Shown: positions 49,569 through 57,924, counted from the stretch's first letter. The stretch: 64,000 nucleotides of DNA from Flagellimonas eckloniae (GCF_001413955.1 NZ_LCTZ01000002.1:3272501-3336500), one strand, 5' to 3'. A program made the numbers and translations. Notes: generated from the sequence alone by a model not told the origin.

Positions 49569-50246
49569 TTGCAGGCTTGTCAATACGAAAAATACATTTT
49601 GGGGAAAATCTGAAGCATAATCCTCCATGCGATATTCTATTCCTGTTTGAAGTTTTAGCCCTTCCTGAAGCTGCCATCCCACTTGGCCGCTAATCCTGGT
49701 ATCGTATTCTGGTGAATTACTTTTGGCCACACTTAATAAATTTTCAAACGTACCAATAAAGTATGGCTCCCCAATATTCAAAACCTCACCTTTTAAAGGG
49801 AAATCAACAGCAAATCGATATCTAAATCTATGCACTGTCAATGCTTTGGTAATTCGTTGCTCTGTTCGGAATCTATGCCCCAATCTGACCACAAACGGTC
49901 TTTTTGAGAAGTTGAACTGTTGGGTTAATCTAATTTCATCACTCTCGTCCTCAAAAATATTTCGAAACCGATATTGCACCCCAAAGGCCAAACTTTGATT
50001 ATCCGAAAGACTAAATTTGGAAAAATGGACTAAATCAATTTGTCTTGCTTCATATCCAGAATCTCCATTTTTTATGAAATAACCTCTATGTGCCAATGAA
50101 AAATTATGCGAGTAGGTATTAGATACATCGTAATTGATTGCTACCTGTGGTTGCAAAAATCCGGTAAGGTTGTCTTGCGCTTTCAGGGACGATAGCCCTA
50201 AGAAGCAAATGAAGAACAAAACCCATCTAATACAAAACATGATCAT
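49557..50246 (-). CDS. DUF2490 outer membrane protein
   Basis: 229 residues. Signal peptide ends LKAQ; the rest is alternating amphipathic strands (HRFRYRFAVDFPL, YDTRISGQVGWQL, VFFVLTSLQLSL) typical of DUF2490 barrels of Bacteroidetes. No substrate known. Last gene of a minus-strand operon with the PepSY-like protein and tag; its start overlaps the previous gene by 20 bases. Confidence 0.82.
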   Translation of the reverse strand: MIMFCIRWVLFFICFLGLSSLKAQDNLTGFLQPQVAINYDVSNTYSHNFSLAHRGYFIKNGDSGYEARQIDLVHFSKFSLSDNQSLAFGVQYRFRNIFEDESDEIRLTQQFNFSKRPFVVRLGHRFRTEQRITKALTVHRFRYRFAVDFPLKGEVLNIGEPYFIGTFENLLSVAKSNSPEYDTRISGQVGWQLQEGLKLQTGIEYRMEDYASDFPQNVFFVLTSLQLSL

Positions 50247-50811
50247 ATGTTGATGAGAGGGATTTACGCAAGTTTAGAAACTTGCCATCTGCATTGAAAA
50301 GCGCCTCATAGTTTTGATAGCCTCCACTGTTTTTAGAGGTAAAAACGATTTCATAATTAATGTAGGGTAGTATGAGATTTTGCAGGGCTTGTTTTATGAC
50401 TTTTTCTGGAGCTAAATCCCCTACCGGATGTTGTTGCTGAATTTTTACAATACGTACTTTTTGAAAACTCTTGTTAAGATAGTCACTGATTTTTTCCCAA
50501 CTATCATCTGGAATATCTATTTCCTTAATTTTGAACTCAACATCTTCCAATTTTCCATGTTCATCAAATTCAATACTATAATGTAATCGGCCTTTTTTGA
50601 ATTTTACTTCAAAACTCTTCTTAATACTGTCTATTTCTTTATAATAGCGAACCCGTTTTGAAGATTTAAGTTGTTCCGAAATAAGTTCATATGCATTGGA
50701 AGGAAATTCGGTTTGGGAAATTCGATACTCCTGTTCATATTTGTTCTGGGACCAAATTGAAGAACAGAAGAGAAGGGCAAGGAAGCTTATTAAAGGTTTA
50801 CACTTGATCAT
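50227..50811 (-). CDS. Secreted protein with PepSY-like repeats, hypothetical
   Basis: 194 residues. Signal peptide (ISFLALLFCSSIWSQ), then two similar halves: SFEVKFKKGRLHYSIEFDEHGKLEDVEFKI and YEIVFTSKNSGGYQNYEALFNADGKFLNLR, a pattern of PepSY/BLIP-like domains with a beta hairpin and D/NxxGK turn. Cotranscribed with the barrel protein downstream, and overlapping tag upstream by 14 bases. Probably a periplasmic partner of the barrel; inference. Confidence 0.7.
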   Translation of the reverse strand: MIKCKPLISFLALLFCSSIWSQNKYEQEYRISQTEFPSNAYELISEQLKSSKRVRYYKEIDSIKKSFEVKFKKGRLHYSIEFDEHGKLEDVEFKIKEIDIPDDSWEKISDYLNKSFQKVRIVKIQQQHPVGDLAPEKVIKQALQNLILPYINYEIVFTSKNSGGYQNYEALFNADGKFLNLRKSLSSTYDHVLY

Positions 50812-51361
50812 ACCTAAAACAGTTTACTTCATGGTCATTTACCATTCCAGTTGCCTGCATATGCGCATAAACCACTGTGCTGCCAACAAACTTGAATCCG
50901 CGTTTTTTTAAATCCTTGCTGATTTTATCAGAAAGAGGGGTGTTTGCCGGAGCGTTTTTATAATTTTTCAGTGTGTTTTTTATTGGTTTTCCGTCCACAA
51001 AACCCCATATATAGCTGCTAAAACTTCCAAACTCTTTTTGAACTGCGATAAAGGCTTTGGCATTGGAAACAGTAGCGTTCACTTTCAATTTGTTTCTGAT
51101 AATTCCTGGATTTTCAAGAAGCTGGTCAATTTTGTCTTGACTGTAACGGGCAATCTTACGATAATCAAAATTGTCAAAAGCATTTCTGAAATTCTCCCTT
51201 TTTCGCAGCACGGTTATCCAGCTTAACCCAGCTTGAAACGTTTCCAAAATCAGGAATTCAAATAAAGTGTCATCATCCTTAACCGGAATCCCCCATTCCT
51301 TATCATGATATGCTTCATATAATGAATCACCTTCACACCAACCACAACGATGTTTATCCAT
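50798..51361 (-). CDS. tag: DNA-3-methyladenine glycosylase I
   Basis: 187 residues. Starts MDKHRCGWCEGDSLYEAYHD; the zinc site of TagI (Cys at the N-terminus, His17-type, and HEVNCF near the C-terminus) is present, as are LILETFQAGLSWITVLRKRE and FRNAFDNFDYRKIARY. It removes 3-methyladenine from DNA. It leads the three-gene minus-strand operon; a 38-base gap separates it from the gene at 51400. Confidence 0.95.
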   Translation of the reverse strand: MDKHRCGWCEGDSLYEAYHDKEWGIPVKDDDTLFEFLILETFQAGLSWITVLRKRENFRNAFDNFDYRKIARYSQDKIDQLLENPGIIRNKLKVNATVSNAKAFIAVQKEFGSFSSYIWGFVDGKPIKNTLKNYKNAPANTPLSDKISKDLKKRGFKFVGSTVVYAHMQATGMVNDHEVNCFRYDQV

Positions 51362-51399
51362 TATTGGTTTTTTGTCTAAAGATACTGGAAAAGGATTTT

Positions 51400-51762
51400 T
51401 TATAGTGGGATTACCTCTTTTGCAATAATGGCATCGTTGATATCAACATATATTCTCCGTAGCCCCACATAAAAATCGTTTTTGTCCTTTCGCTCCAGAA
51501 TGGCTTTTTGTTTGGAGTTGGAAAGTTCAAGAATCCCAGTTGCAACAACAATTTGATTAAACAGTTTTTTTGGATGCAACACGTTTAAGTTGGATTTTTT
51601 CCTTGTCATTGATTCCTGAATATAAAGGTAGGATTGATTTGCTGGCATACCTATTCTAAAGGAGGCTCCCAGCTTTAGCAAATATGGTTTATTAATAGAT
51701 TCTTTAGGTGGCCCATACGTATCTAGTTTCGGAAATAAGTTTGGATATTCTTTCTTCTTCAT
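51400..51762 (-). CDS. Hypothetical protein downstream of sbtA
   Basis: 120 residues from MKKKEYPNLFPKLDTYGPPK. No signal peptide, no membrane segment; alpha/beta mixed with segments YLLKLGASFRIGMPANQSYL and GLRRIYVDINDAIIAKEVIPL. The frame continues upstream to 52053 but that part is the antiparallel shadow of sbtA, so the start is at 51762, 11 bases after the sbtA stop. It does not resemble PII-like SbtB. Its place suggests an accessory of the transporter operon; function unknown. Confidence 0.65.
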   Translation of the reverse strand: MKKKEYPNLFPKLDTYGPPKESINKPYLLKLGASFRIGMPANQSYLYIQESMTRKKSNLNVLHPKKLFNQIVVATGILELSNSKQKAILERKDKNDFYVGLRRIYVDINDAIIAKEVIPL

Positions 51763-51773
51763 AAACAAGTGAT

Positions 51774-52742
51774 TTAGGGTTTGAAACATTGAATGATAAA
51801 TAGATATAAAGGCATGCCCAGTGTTATATTGAAGGGAAAGGTAAATGCCAAAGCCATAGGTACATATAAACTTGGATTGGCCTTTGGAGCGGCTATGCGC
51901 ATTGCGGCGGGGACAGCAATGTATGATGCGCTTGCAGCTAAAATGGAAAACAGAAATCGATTTCCTACGCTTTCCGTTATAAATTGGCTGAACCAGGCTA
52001 CAACACACCCATTCAAAATGGGTAATCCTATGGAGAAAATAAGGGCAAACCATCCCTTCTTTAAAAAATCGTTTAGTTTTTTACCGCTGGTAATCCCCAT
52101 ATCTAAAAGGAAAACTGCAAGAAATCCTTTAAAAATGTCCGTTGTAAAAGGTTTGATGCCCTCTGCCTGATGTTCATTGGCCAGAAAACCAATTGCCAAA
52201 CTACCGAGTATTAATAAAACACTGCCATTGGTAACAGAATGATGCAGTACTTTCTTAAAATTATTCTCTTCTTTTTTGTTCTTTTTGAAAAATGCCATTA
52301 GCAGAACTCCTATAATTATGGATGGAGCTTCCATTAAGGCCATAACAGCTACCATGTGTCCTCCAAATTCTATGTTCTCAATTTCCAGAAAAGAAATAGC
52401 GGTCACAAATGTGACCGCACTAACTGATCCATATGCAGCGGCTATGGCACCTGAATTTTCCACACTGAACTTTCTTCTTAGTATGAAATAGGCAAAAATG
52501 GGTACAGAAATGGCCAAAAAAACACCAAACAGCAAGGACCATATGATCTCCATACTAAAATTGCTGTGGGAGAGTTCAAGGCCACCCTTGAATCCAATGG
52601 CAAAAAGTAGGTAAAGGGAAATAAATTTTGATGAGTTTTGTGGAATTTCAAGATCACTTTTCAATTGTACTGCAATGATTCCCAAAAAAAAGAAAAGTAA
52701 AGCAGGGTTGGTCAGGTTGTCAAATAAAAGGTGTAAATCCAT
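51774..52742 (-). CDS. sbtA: Sodium-dependent bicarbonate transporter SbtA family
   Basis: 322 residues with about ten membrane helices. Segments NPALLFFFLGIIAVQLKSDLEIP, FAIGFKGGLELS, AAAYGSVSAVTFVTAISFLE and SASYIAVPAAMRIAAPKANPSLYVPMALAFTFPFN are typical of the SbtA (DUF897) family of Na+/HCO3- symporters. In a heterotroph it would feed anaplerotic carboxylation. Operon order is small membrane protein, paralogue A, sbtA, hypothetical; a LysR gene is divergent. Spacing of six bases upstream. Confidence 0.92.
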   Translation of the reverse strand: MDLHLLFDNLTNPALLFFFLGIIAVQLKSDLEIPQNSSKFISLYLLFAIGFKGGLELSHSNFSMEIIWSLLFGVFLAISVPIFAYFILRRKFSVENSGAIAAAYGSVSAVTFVTAISFLEIENIEFGGHMVAVMALMEAPSIIIGVLLMAFFKKNKKEENNFKKVLHHSVTNGSVLLILGSLAIGFLANEHQAEGIKPFTTDIFKGFLAVFLLDMGITSGKKLNDFLKKGWFALIFSIGLPILNGCVVAWFSQFITESVGNRFLFSILAASASYIAVPAAMRIAAPKANPSLYVPMALAFTFPFNITLGMPLYLFIIQCFKP

Positions 52743-52748
52743 TAAGTT

Positions 52749-53042
52749 TTAATCTTCCAAGGAGATTTTCAAGATTCCATCGATTCTCAATCTTTTACCT
52801 TCACTTCTAATGCTATTGATAAAATTTTTGGCGATGGCTTTTTCATTTTCCAGTTCCTGTATTCTGTCGTCAGGATATTTGGTATTGGCCCCTCCATTTC
52901 CTTCGCACCAAGATAGGCGTTGCAGTTTGTGAAAGTTTATTTTTTCGTCTAGTAGTGAGGTAATTACATCACATGCTTCAGATGGGGTAAAAGAACCATC
53001 TACCAATTGAATTTTCTGTTTTGTTTCGATTAAAGTTTCCAT
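52749..53042 (-). CDS. Small protein of the SbtA locus, paralogue A
   Basis: 97-residue soluble protein. LVDGSFTPSEACDVITSLLDEKINFHKLQRL, then DDRIQELENEKAIAKNFINSI and a basic GKRLRIDGILKISLED. It is clearly homologous to the gene at 54306-54659 (shared [LI]V/I[DE]G[SA]FTP..A.D[IV]..SL[LI].[DE]KI.FH..Q.L and a following R[IR].EL.E.K segment). No family recognised. It precedes sbtA by six bases. No known PII features. Confidence 0.72.
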   Translation of the reverse strand: METLIETKQKIQLVDGSFTPSEACDVITSLLDEKINFHKLQRLSWCEGNGGANTKYPDDRIQELENEKAIAKNFINSIRSEGKRLRIDGILKISLED

Positions 53043-53066
53043 TTTGTTAATTTTTTAAAGGTTACG

Positions 53067-53303
53067 TTAATTTTTTCGTGTTAATTTTTTCCCCATTAGG
53101 TTAATGGACAAAAGACCAAATATGATGGACATTGAAATACATAACCATCCAAAAAACAGAAAACCGTTAAGTGCGGAAAGTATTAAAACACCAGTAAATA
53201 AAAACCCCATTAAGGCATAGTAAATAGGGTAAAATTTTTCTACATCTCCTGACTTTTCTTTCTTGGCCAAGAGGTTTTGTGATTGTGAGAGTTTGTGTAA
53301 CAT
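53067..53303 (-). CDS. Small two-helix membrane protein of the SbtA locus
   Basis: 78 residues. Charged N-terminus (LSQSQNLLAKKEKSGDVEKF) followed by two hydrophobic helices at about 26-44 and 48-68 and a KKLTRKN tail. First gene of the sbtA operon, divergent from the LysR gene. No family recognised; it may be an inner membrane accessory. Confidence 0.65.
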   Translation of the reverse strand: MLHKLSQSQNLLAKKEKSGDVEKFYPIYYALMGFLFTGVLILSALNGFLFFGWLCISMSIIFGLLSINLMGKKLTRKN

Positions 53304-53336
53304 GGATGTAAATTTTTTACAAAGATGTACGCTTTA

Positions 53337-53378
53337 ATTTATATATTTTTATTTATATTTATTATGTTTTATATAAAT
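53337..53378 (+). promoter_or_regulatory. AT-rich divergent palindrome between sbtA operon and LysR gene
   Basis: ATTTATATA (53337-53345) and TATATAAAT (53370-53378) are inverted repeats 24 bases apart, ending eight bases before the LysR ATG. LysR proteins usually bind such dyads between themselves and a divergent target, so this is the candidate operator for sbtA control. High AT content weakens the evidence. Confidence 0.4.
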
Positions 53379-53385
53379 ATTATTT

Positions 53386-54309
53386 ATGAATTATACATTG
53401 CATCAGTTGAGAATTTTTTTGAAGATTGCTGAAAAACAGAGTATTACAAAAGCTTCGGAAGAACTTTATTTGACCCAACCGGCGGTGTCTATTCAACTCA
53501 AAAATTTTCAGGATCAATTTCCCATTCCCTTAACCGAAATTGTTGGCCGAAAGCTTTTTATAACCGATTTTGGCAATGAAATAGCACATGCAGCCGAGCG
53601 TATTTTAAGTGAAGTGGATGAAATAAATTACAAAATGCAATCTTATGATGGGAAACTTGCCGGGCGACTTAAAATCTCTGTGGTTTCTACCGGAAAATAT
53701 GTTATGCCTTACTTCCTGTCTGGTTTTATGAAGTCCAATATGGGGATTGATTTGGGAATGGACGTGACCAACAAGGCTAGTGTGGTACAGAGTCTTGAAA
53801 ACAATGAGGTTGACTTTGCCTTGGTTTCCGTATTGCCAGATCACTTAAAACTAAATACAATAAGTTTGATGAAGAACAAGTTGTACTTGGTTGCAAACCC
53901 GAATCATTTCAAAAGAATCTTGTTGTCTAAAAATATGTTTGTAAAAGATACCCCACTTATATTTAGAGAACCGGGTTCGGCAACTCGTTTTGCAATGGAA
54001 AATTACCTAAAAAAATCGCAAATACAGGTTGGAAAGCGCATAGAACTTACCTCCAATGAAGCTGTGAAACAAGCAGTTATTGCTGGATTAGGTTGTTCCA
54101 TAATGCCGTTGATTGGAATAAAAAATCAATTAAAAAATGGAGATTTAAAAATTTATCCAAAGAAACAACTCCCAATACAAACCACATGGAATTTGGTTTG
54201 GCTCAGGTCAAAGAAGCTTTCTCCAGTTGCTTCGGCTTTTTTGGAATATTTAGAGAACGAGAAAGACAAAATAATTCATGAAGATTTTGATTGGTTTGAA
54301 AAATATTAA
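53386..54309 (+). CDS. LysR family transcriptional regulator
   Basis: 307 residues. The HTH is at the N-terminus (YTLHQLRIFLKIAEKQSITKASEELYLTQPAVSIQLKNFQ) and the LysR substrate-binding domain runs from about 88 (GRLKISVVSTGKYVMPYFLS) to the end. Resembles CbbR/CmpR-type regulators of carbon uptake, which fits its divergent position to sbtA. The effector cannot be told. Its 3' end overlaps paralogue B by four bases. Confidence 0.92.
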   Translation: MNYTLHQLRIFLKIAEKQSITKASEELYLTQPAVSIQLKNFQDQFPIPLTEIVGRKLFITDFGNEIAHAAERILSEVDEINYKMQSYDGKLAGRLKISVVSTGKYVMPYFLSGFMKSNMGIDLGMDVTNKASVVQSLENNEVDFALVSVLPDHLKLNTISLMKNKLYLVANPNHFKRILLSKNMFVKDTPLIFREPGSATRFAMENYLKKSQIQVGKRIELTSNEAVKQAVIAGLGCSIMPLIGIKNQLKNGDLKIYPKKQLPIQTTWNLVWLRSKKLSPVASAFLEYLENEKDKIIHEDFDWFEKY

Positions 54310-54659
54310 CTCAGTTTATCTGTAGTAGAAACTTCAATATTACTGTGGATTGTTAGGTGTTTGTCTTGGGTTCTAGCATCCAATATAATCTTGGTAATCT
54401 GGTTTTTGGTTTCCCTCAGTTCACGTATTCTGTGTTCAGAATTTAAAAAATCTATTTGATTTATATCTTTAAGATTGAGTAATTGAACTGTATGGAATTT
54501 GATTTTATCATTTATAAGCGATAATAGGATATCGGCTGCTTGTAGGGGAGTAAAGGCCCCTTCAATCAACAGAAAAGAGTCCGTCTTGCTTGTTTGGGCA
54601 ACTGGCACTTTTTTGTTTTGTGTATTGGAGCGTAACCAGACAGGCAACCAGTTTTTCAT
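54306..54659 (-). CDS. Small protein of the SbtA locus, paralogue B
   Basis: 117 residues. A Lys/Arg-rich N-terminus (MKNWLPVWLRSNTQNKKVPV) then LIEGAFTPLQAADILLSLINDKIKFHTVQLLN and EHRIRELRETKNQITKIILD, matching paralogue A at 52749. It is convergent with the LysR gene rather than in the sbtA operon. Unknown function. The duplication on both sides of LysR points to a shared role with bicarbonate transport. Confidence 0.7.
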   Translation of the reverse strand: MKNWLPVWLRSNTQNKKVPVAQTSKTDSFLLIEGAFTPLQAADILLSLINDKIKFHTVQLLNLKDINQIDFLNSEHRIRELRETKNQITKIILDARTQDKHLTIHSNIEVSTTDKLS

Positions 54660-54685
54660 TTACTAATTTTTAATCAACTTAAATA

Positions 54686-55042
54686 TTATCGCGTATATAA
54701 TGCCATCTCACCTGTGTTTATAGCTCCATTAAGTTCTGCGGTCAAAGTTTTGTATACTCTAAAAAACTTTCTTCCATTAGATTTTTTGAACGTAATTATC
54801 GGATTGTCACTATGAGATATTTTTGTAACTGTAACCACAGAATTTTCTAAGGTTGAGATATTGGCAATGCCACCTCGTTTGATAATAAAGTTTTTACGTG
54901 TAACATTTATATTTTTATATATAACACCTGATGGCTTACCTATGACAAGTTCATCACCTATTTTCACTAAATCTTGGTGATTTTGTGCATTTATGCTACC
55001 GATTAGCAAGGAAAAGATTACTAAAAAAAGGAAAGGTTTCAT
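54686..55042 (-). CDS. Small secreted protein, tandem member 2
   Basis: 118 residues with signal peptide ending INAQ. A beta-rich domain (DELVIGKPSGVIYKNINVTR; ITFKKSNGRKFFRVYKTLTAEL) shares a GRKFF..YK motif with the upstream gene. No known family. Three-base gap to the upstream gene, so likely an operon. Confidence 0.65.
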   Translation of the reverse strand: MKPFLFLVIFSLLIGSINAQNHQDLVKIGDELVIGKPSGVIYKNINVTRKNFIIKRGGIANISTLENSVVTVTKISHSDNPIITFKKSNGRKFFRVYKTLTAELNGAINTGEMALYTR

Positions 55043-55044
55043 AA

Positions 55045-55419
55045 TTACATTGATTTTTCATTTACAGCTTTCTCTTTGACCAAAATTGCTTTTATGGTAG
55101 ATTTATAGCCATAAAACTTCCTGCCATCCTCCCTTCGCAAAACAACTTGTGTGCTTCCATCGGGCATTATATCCATTTGATCTATAACAACAATATTTCC
55201 ATGAAAGTTCATGGTAAGGCCAAATCCCGATGATGAGTTTAGGGAGTTGTTGAGTACTACAATATCTGAATATGGGATTTCCAAGAGCATTCCCAACTCA
55301 CTATCTCCCCGGCTCTCAACAAAGTGTTTAAATTTTATGTGTTGTGTCTTTTCTTGAGCTATAGTTTGAAAACCTAACAACAGCATACAGAATATGCAAA
55401 ATGGTAAAAATTGTTTCAT
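55045..55419 (-). CDS. Small secreted protein, tandem member 1
   Basis: 124 residues with signal peptide ending TIAQ. Beta-rich domain with EIPYSDIVVLNNSLNSSSGF and VVLRREDGRKFYGYKSTIKAIL; the DGRKFYGYKS segment resembles GRKFFRVYKT of the next gene. No family recognised. Divergent from the TetR gene across an AT-rich region with palindromes. Confidence 0.65.
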   Translation of the reverse strand: MKQFLPFCIFCMLLLGFQTIAQEKTQHIKFKHFVESRGDSELGMLLEIPYSDIVVLNNSLNSSSGFGLTMNFHGNIVVIDQMDIMPDGSTQVVLRREDGRKFYGYKSTIKAILVKEKAVNEKSM

Positions 55420-55506
55420 GGGCTTAGGTTTTAAGTTAAAAACTTTACTATAAAGATAGGATTAATCTCATAATAAAAAGCATTACTATTGTTAATAAGT
55501 AGTTAA

Positions 55507-55525
55507 ACTATTATAATTTAATAGT
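55507..55525 (+). promoter_or_regulatory. Perfect dyad, candidate TetR operator
   Basis: ACTATTA (55507-55513) and TAATAGT (55519-55525) are perfect inverted repeats with a five-base spacer, 46 bases before the TetR ATG and 88 bases from the divergent secreted-protein gene. A further TACTATT lies at about 55491. TetR proteins bind short dyads like this one. Confidence 0.45.
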
Positions 55526-55570
55526 ATTACTGTTATATTTGTTTTGAAATTATTTAAAGGCATACATAAT

Positions 55571-56245
55571 ATGGAAAGATTAATGCAATCTATACGAATA
55601 GGAATCAACGAAAAAATCTATGTGAAAGACCCTGAATCATCCGATCTGGGAAAAAGGATTGTTGAGCAAAGTATTTTAATGATTGATGATATGGGTTTTG
55701 AAAGCTTTACCTTCAGAAAGTTGGGGGAACGCATAAAGTCCAATGAAAGTTCCATTTATCGCTATTTTGAAAACAAGCACAAATTATTGCTCTATTTGGC
55801 CTCGTGGTACTGGGGGTGGTTGGAGTACAAAATGGTCTTTGCCACCAATGCAATATCAAATCCAAGTGAAAAGCTTAGAAAAGCCATCGATATTTTGACA
55901 CAAACGGTTGAAGAAGATGTCTCGTTTTCGCATATAAATGAGGTTTTGCTGAATAAAATCGTAATAAATGAATACTCTAAATCGTATTTGACCAAAGAAG
56001 TTGATCAAGAAAATAAGGACGGTTATTTTGTTATTTATAAAAGACTTGTAAATCGCCTGCATGATATGATAGTGTCAATGGACGGCGAATATGAGTTCCC
56101 TTCAAGTTTGGCAAGTACTATTTTAGAAGGTTCGCTACACCAATATTTTCTTAGAGAACATTTTCCAATGTTAACCGATTGTAATAAAACTACAACCCCA
56201 ACTCATTATTTCACCGACCTAGTCTTCAAGACTTTAAATTCATAA
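55571..56245 (+). CDS. TetR/AcrR family transcriptional regulator
   Basis: 224 residues from MERLMQSIRIG. The TetR HTH lies at about 42-75 (SFTFRKLGERIKSNESSIYRYFENKHKLLLYL). The C-terminal half is an unidentified helical ligand domain. It starts an operon with ABC, HlyD and TolC genes (four-base gap to ABC) and probably represses it. A TTG-started longer frame from 55544 is less likely. Confidence 0.85.
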   Translation: MERLMQSIRIGINEKIYVKDPESSDLGKRIVEQSILMIDDMGFESFTFRKLGERIKSNESSIYRYFENKHKLLLYLASWYWGWLEYKMVFATNAISNPSEKLRKAIDILTQTVEEDVSFSHINEVLLNKIVINEYSKSYLTKEVDQENKDGYFVIYKRLVNRLHDMIVSMDGEYEFPSSLASTILEGSLHQYFLREHFPMLTDCNKTTTPTHYFTDLVFKTLNS

Positions 56246-56249
56246 ACCT

Positions 56250-57917
56250 ATGTCAAAAAATATTCTTACCGCCTGGCAACGCCTAATGGGAATGCTGGCA
56301 CTGGATAAGAAAGATGTGATGCAAGTTTTTTACTATGCCATTTTTGCTGGCTTGGTAAATCTCTCACTTCCTCTAGGGATTCAGGCAATAATAAACCTAA
56401 TACAGGGCGCACAAGTAAGTACCTCATGGATTGTCCTGGTTGTTTTGGTTACTTTGGGTGTTGCATTTGTAGGGGTCTTACAACTGATGCAAATACGTAT
56501 TATTGAAAACGTTCAGCAAAAAATATTTACCAGGGCATCCTTTGAGTTTGTGTATCGATTTCCAAAAATAAAGATGAGCCAATTGCGCGATTTCTACCCA
56601 CCAGAACTGGCGAATCGCTTTTTTGATACATTGACAATACAAAAAGGACTTTCAAAAATATTGATTGATTTTCCGGCGGCTTTTCTACAAATTGTCTTTG
56701 GATTGTTGCTTTTGTCATTCTACCATCCATTTTTTATCATATATGGATTGCTTTTGATTCTTCTTATATATGTGGTATTCAAATTTACCGCACAGAAAGG
56801 ACTGGAGACCAGTTTAGATGAATCTAAGAACAAATACCGTGTGGCACACTGGATTCAGGAAATAGCAAGATCTTTGGTGAGCTTTAAACTTTCAGGAAAA
56901 ACTACACACGGCATTGATAAAAATGACACTTTGGTGGCCAATTATTTAGACGCCAGGGAAAGTCATTTTAAAATTTTGGTGATTCAGTTTATCCAAATGA
57001 TCGGTTTTAAGGTTTTGGTTACGGCCGGACTTTTATTGATTGGTGGATTACTCGTTCTTAATCAAGAAATGAACATTGGGCAGTTTGTAGCTGCTGAAAT
57101 CATTATTCTTTTGGTCATTAGCTCTGTTGAAAAAATGATATTGGGTCTTGAAACTTTCTATGACCTATTGACCTCATTGGAGAAATTGGGACAAGTAGTG
57201 GATAAGGAGTTGGAACCACAAGATGGGGAAAAACCTTTTGCTGAGCATGAAGGATTTACAGTTGAACTTCAAGACGTTTCCTATAATGTACCTGACAGGG
57301 ATAAAAAAATCATAGACAATGTTTCTATGACCATTACCCCCTCGTGTCAAATTTTATTGCAGGGCCCGAGTGGTTCCGGCAAATCTACGTTGTTGAGGAT
57401 TATCGCAGGAATATTGGAACCGGACGCCGGTAAAATCTTTGTAAACAATATTGCCCTGCAAGGTTTGAACCTTAGTTATTATCGTTCACATTTGGGGCAA
57501 TCGTTGAGTGAGGAATCCCCATTCGAAGGAACCATACTAAACAATATCACTTTTGGAAACAAGGACATCTCCCAGGAAGATGTGTATTGGGCCTTGGAGA
57601 AAACGGGACTCACCAGTTTTGTAAAAGAACAGCCAAAGGGATTAAAAACCGTTTTGTACCCAGAAGGGAGACAGATTCCATATACCATTTCCAAGAAAAT
57701 AGTTTTGGCACGAAGCATTGTTACAAAGCCCAAACTTTTAATCCTTAAGGACCCATTAGATCAATTTGGAGATAAAGAGGCTGAAAAAATAATGAATTTT
57801 ATTACGGACCCATCCAATGGGTGGGCCTTGGTCATCGTGAGTGAAAACCCTAAATGGATAGAACGTTGCGGGCGTATTATTACAATTGAGAACGGAAAAT
57901 TGATTAACGAAAGATAA
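56250..57917 (+). CDS. ABC exporter (fused TM and ATPase) with degenerate ATPase motifs
   Basis: 555 residues: about six helices in 25-300, then an ATPase domain from 335. Walker A is intact (GPSGSGKST, 372-380), Q-loop Q417 is present. But the signature motif is lost (GRQIPYTISKK, 473-483, where LSGGQ belongs), Walker B reads LLILKDP (496-502) with Lys in place of Asp and Asp in place of Glu, and the H-loop is SENP (531-534) without His. There is no C39 peptidase domain. Part of a type-I-like exporter with HlyD and TolC proteins; possibly it couples ATP binding rather than hydrolysis. Confidence 0.88.
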   Translation: MSKNILTAWQRLMGMLALDKKDVMQVFYYAIFAGLVNLSLPLGIQAIINLIQGAQVSTSWIVLVVLVTLGVAFVGVLQLMQIRIIENVQQKIFTRASFEFVYRFPKIKMSQLRDFYPPELANRFFDTLTIQKGLSKILIDFPAAFLQIVFGLLLLSFYHPFFIIYGLLLILLIYVVFKFTAQKGLETSLDESKNKYRVAHWIQEIARSLVSFKLSGKTTHGIDKNDTLVANYLDARESHFKILVIQFIQMIGFKVLVTAGLLLIGGLLVLNQEMNIGQFVAAEIIILLVISSVEKMILGLETFYDLLTSLEKLGQVVDKELEPQDGEKPFAEHEGFTVELQDVSYNVPDRDKKIIDNVSMTITPSCQILLQGPSGSGKSTLLRIIAGILEPDAGKIFVNNIALQGLNLSYYRSHLGQSLSEESPFEGTILNNITFGNKDISQEDVYWALEKTGLTSFVKEQPKGLKTVLYPEGRQIPYTISKKIVLARSIVTKPKLLILKDPLDQFGDKEAEKIMNFITDPSNGWALVIVSENPKWIERCGRIITIENGKLINER

Positions 57918-57924
57918 TAAGGCC

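Noticed and set aside
51763-52053. Extension of the 51400 gene upstream to 52053
   Set aside because: This part is antiparallel shadow of sbtA, low in plausible protein features, and the better start is ATG 51762.
53337-53378. AT-rich dyad as a hairpin terminator for the LysR region
   Set aside because: Arms are 24 bases apart with no GC and no T run; a LysR operator is more likely, and even that is tentative.
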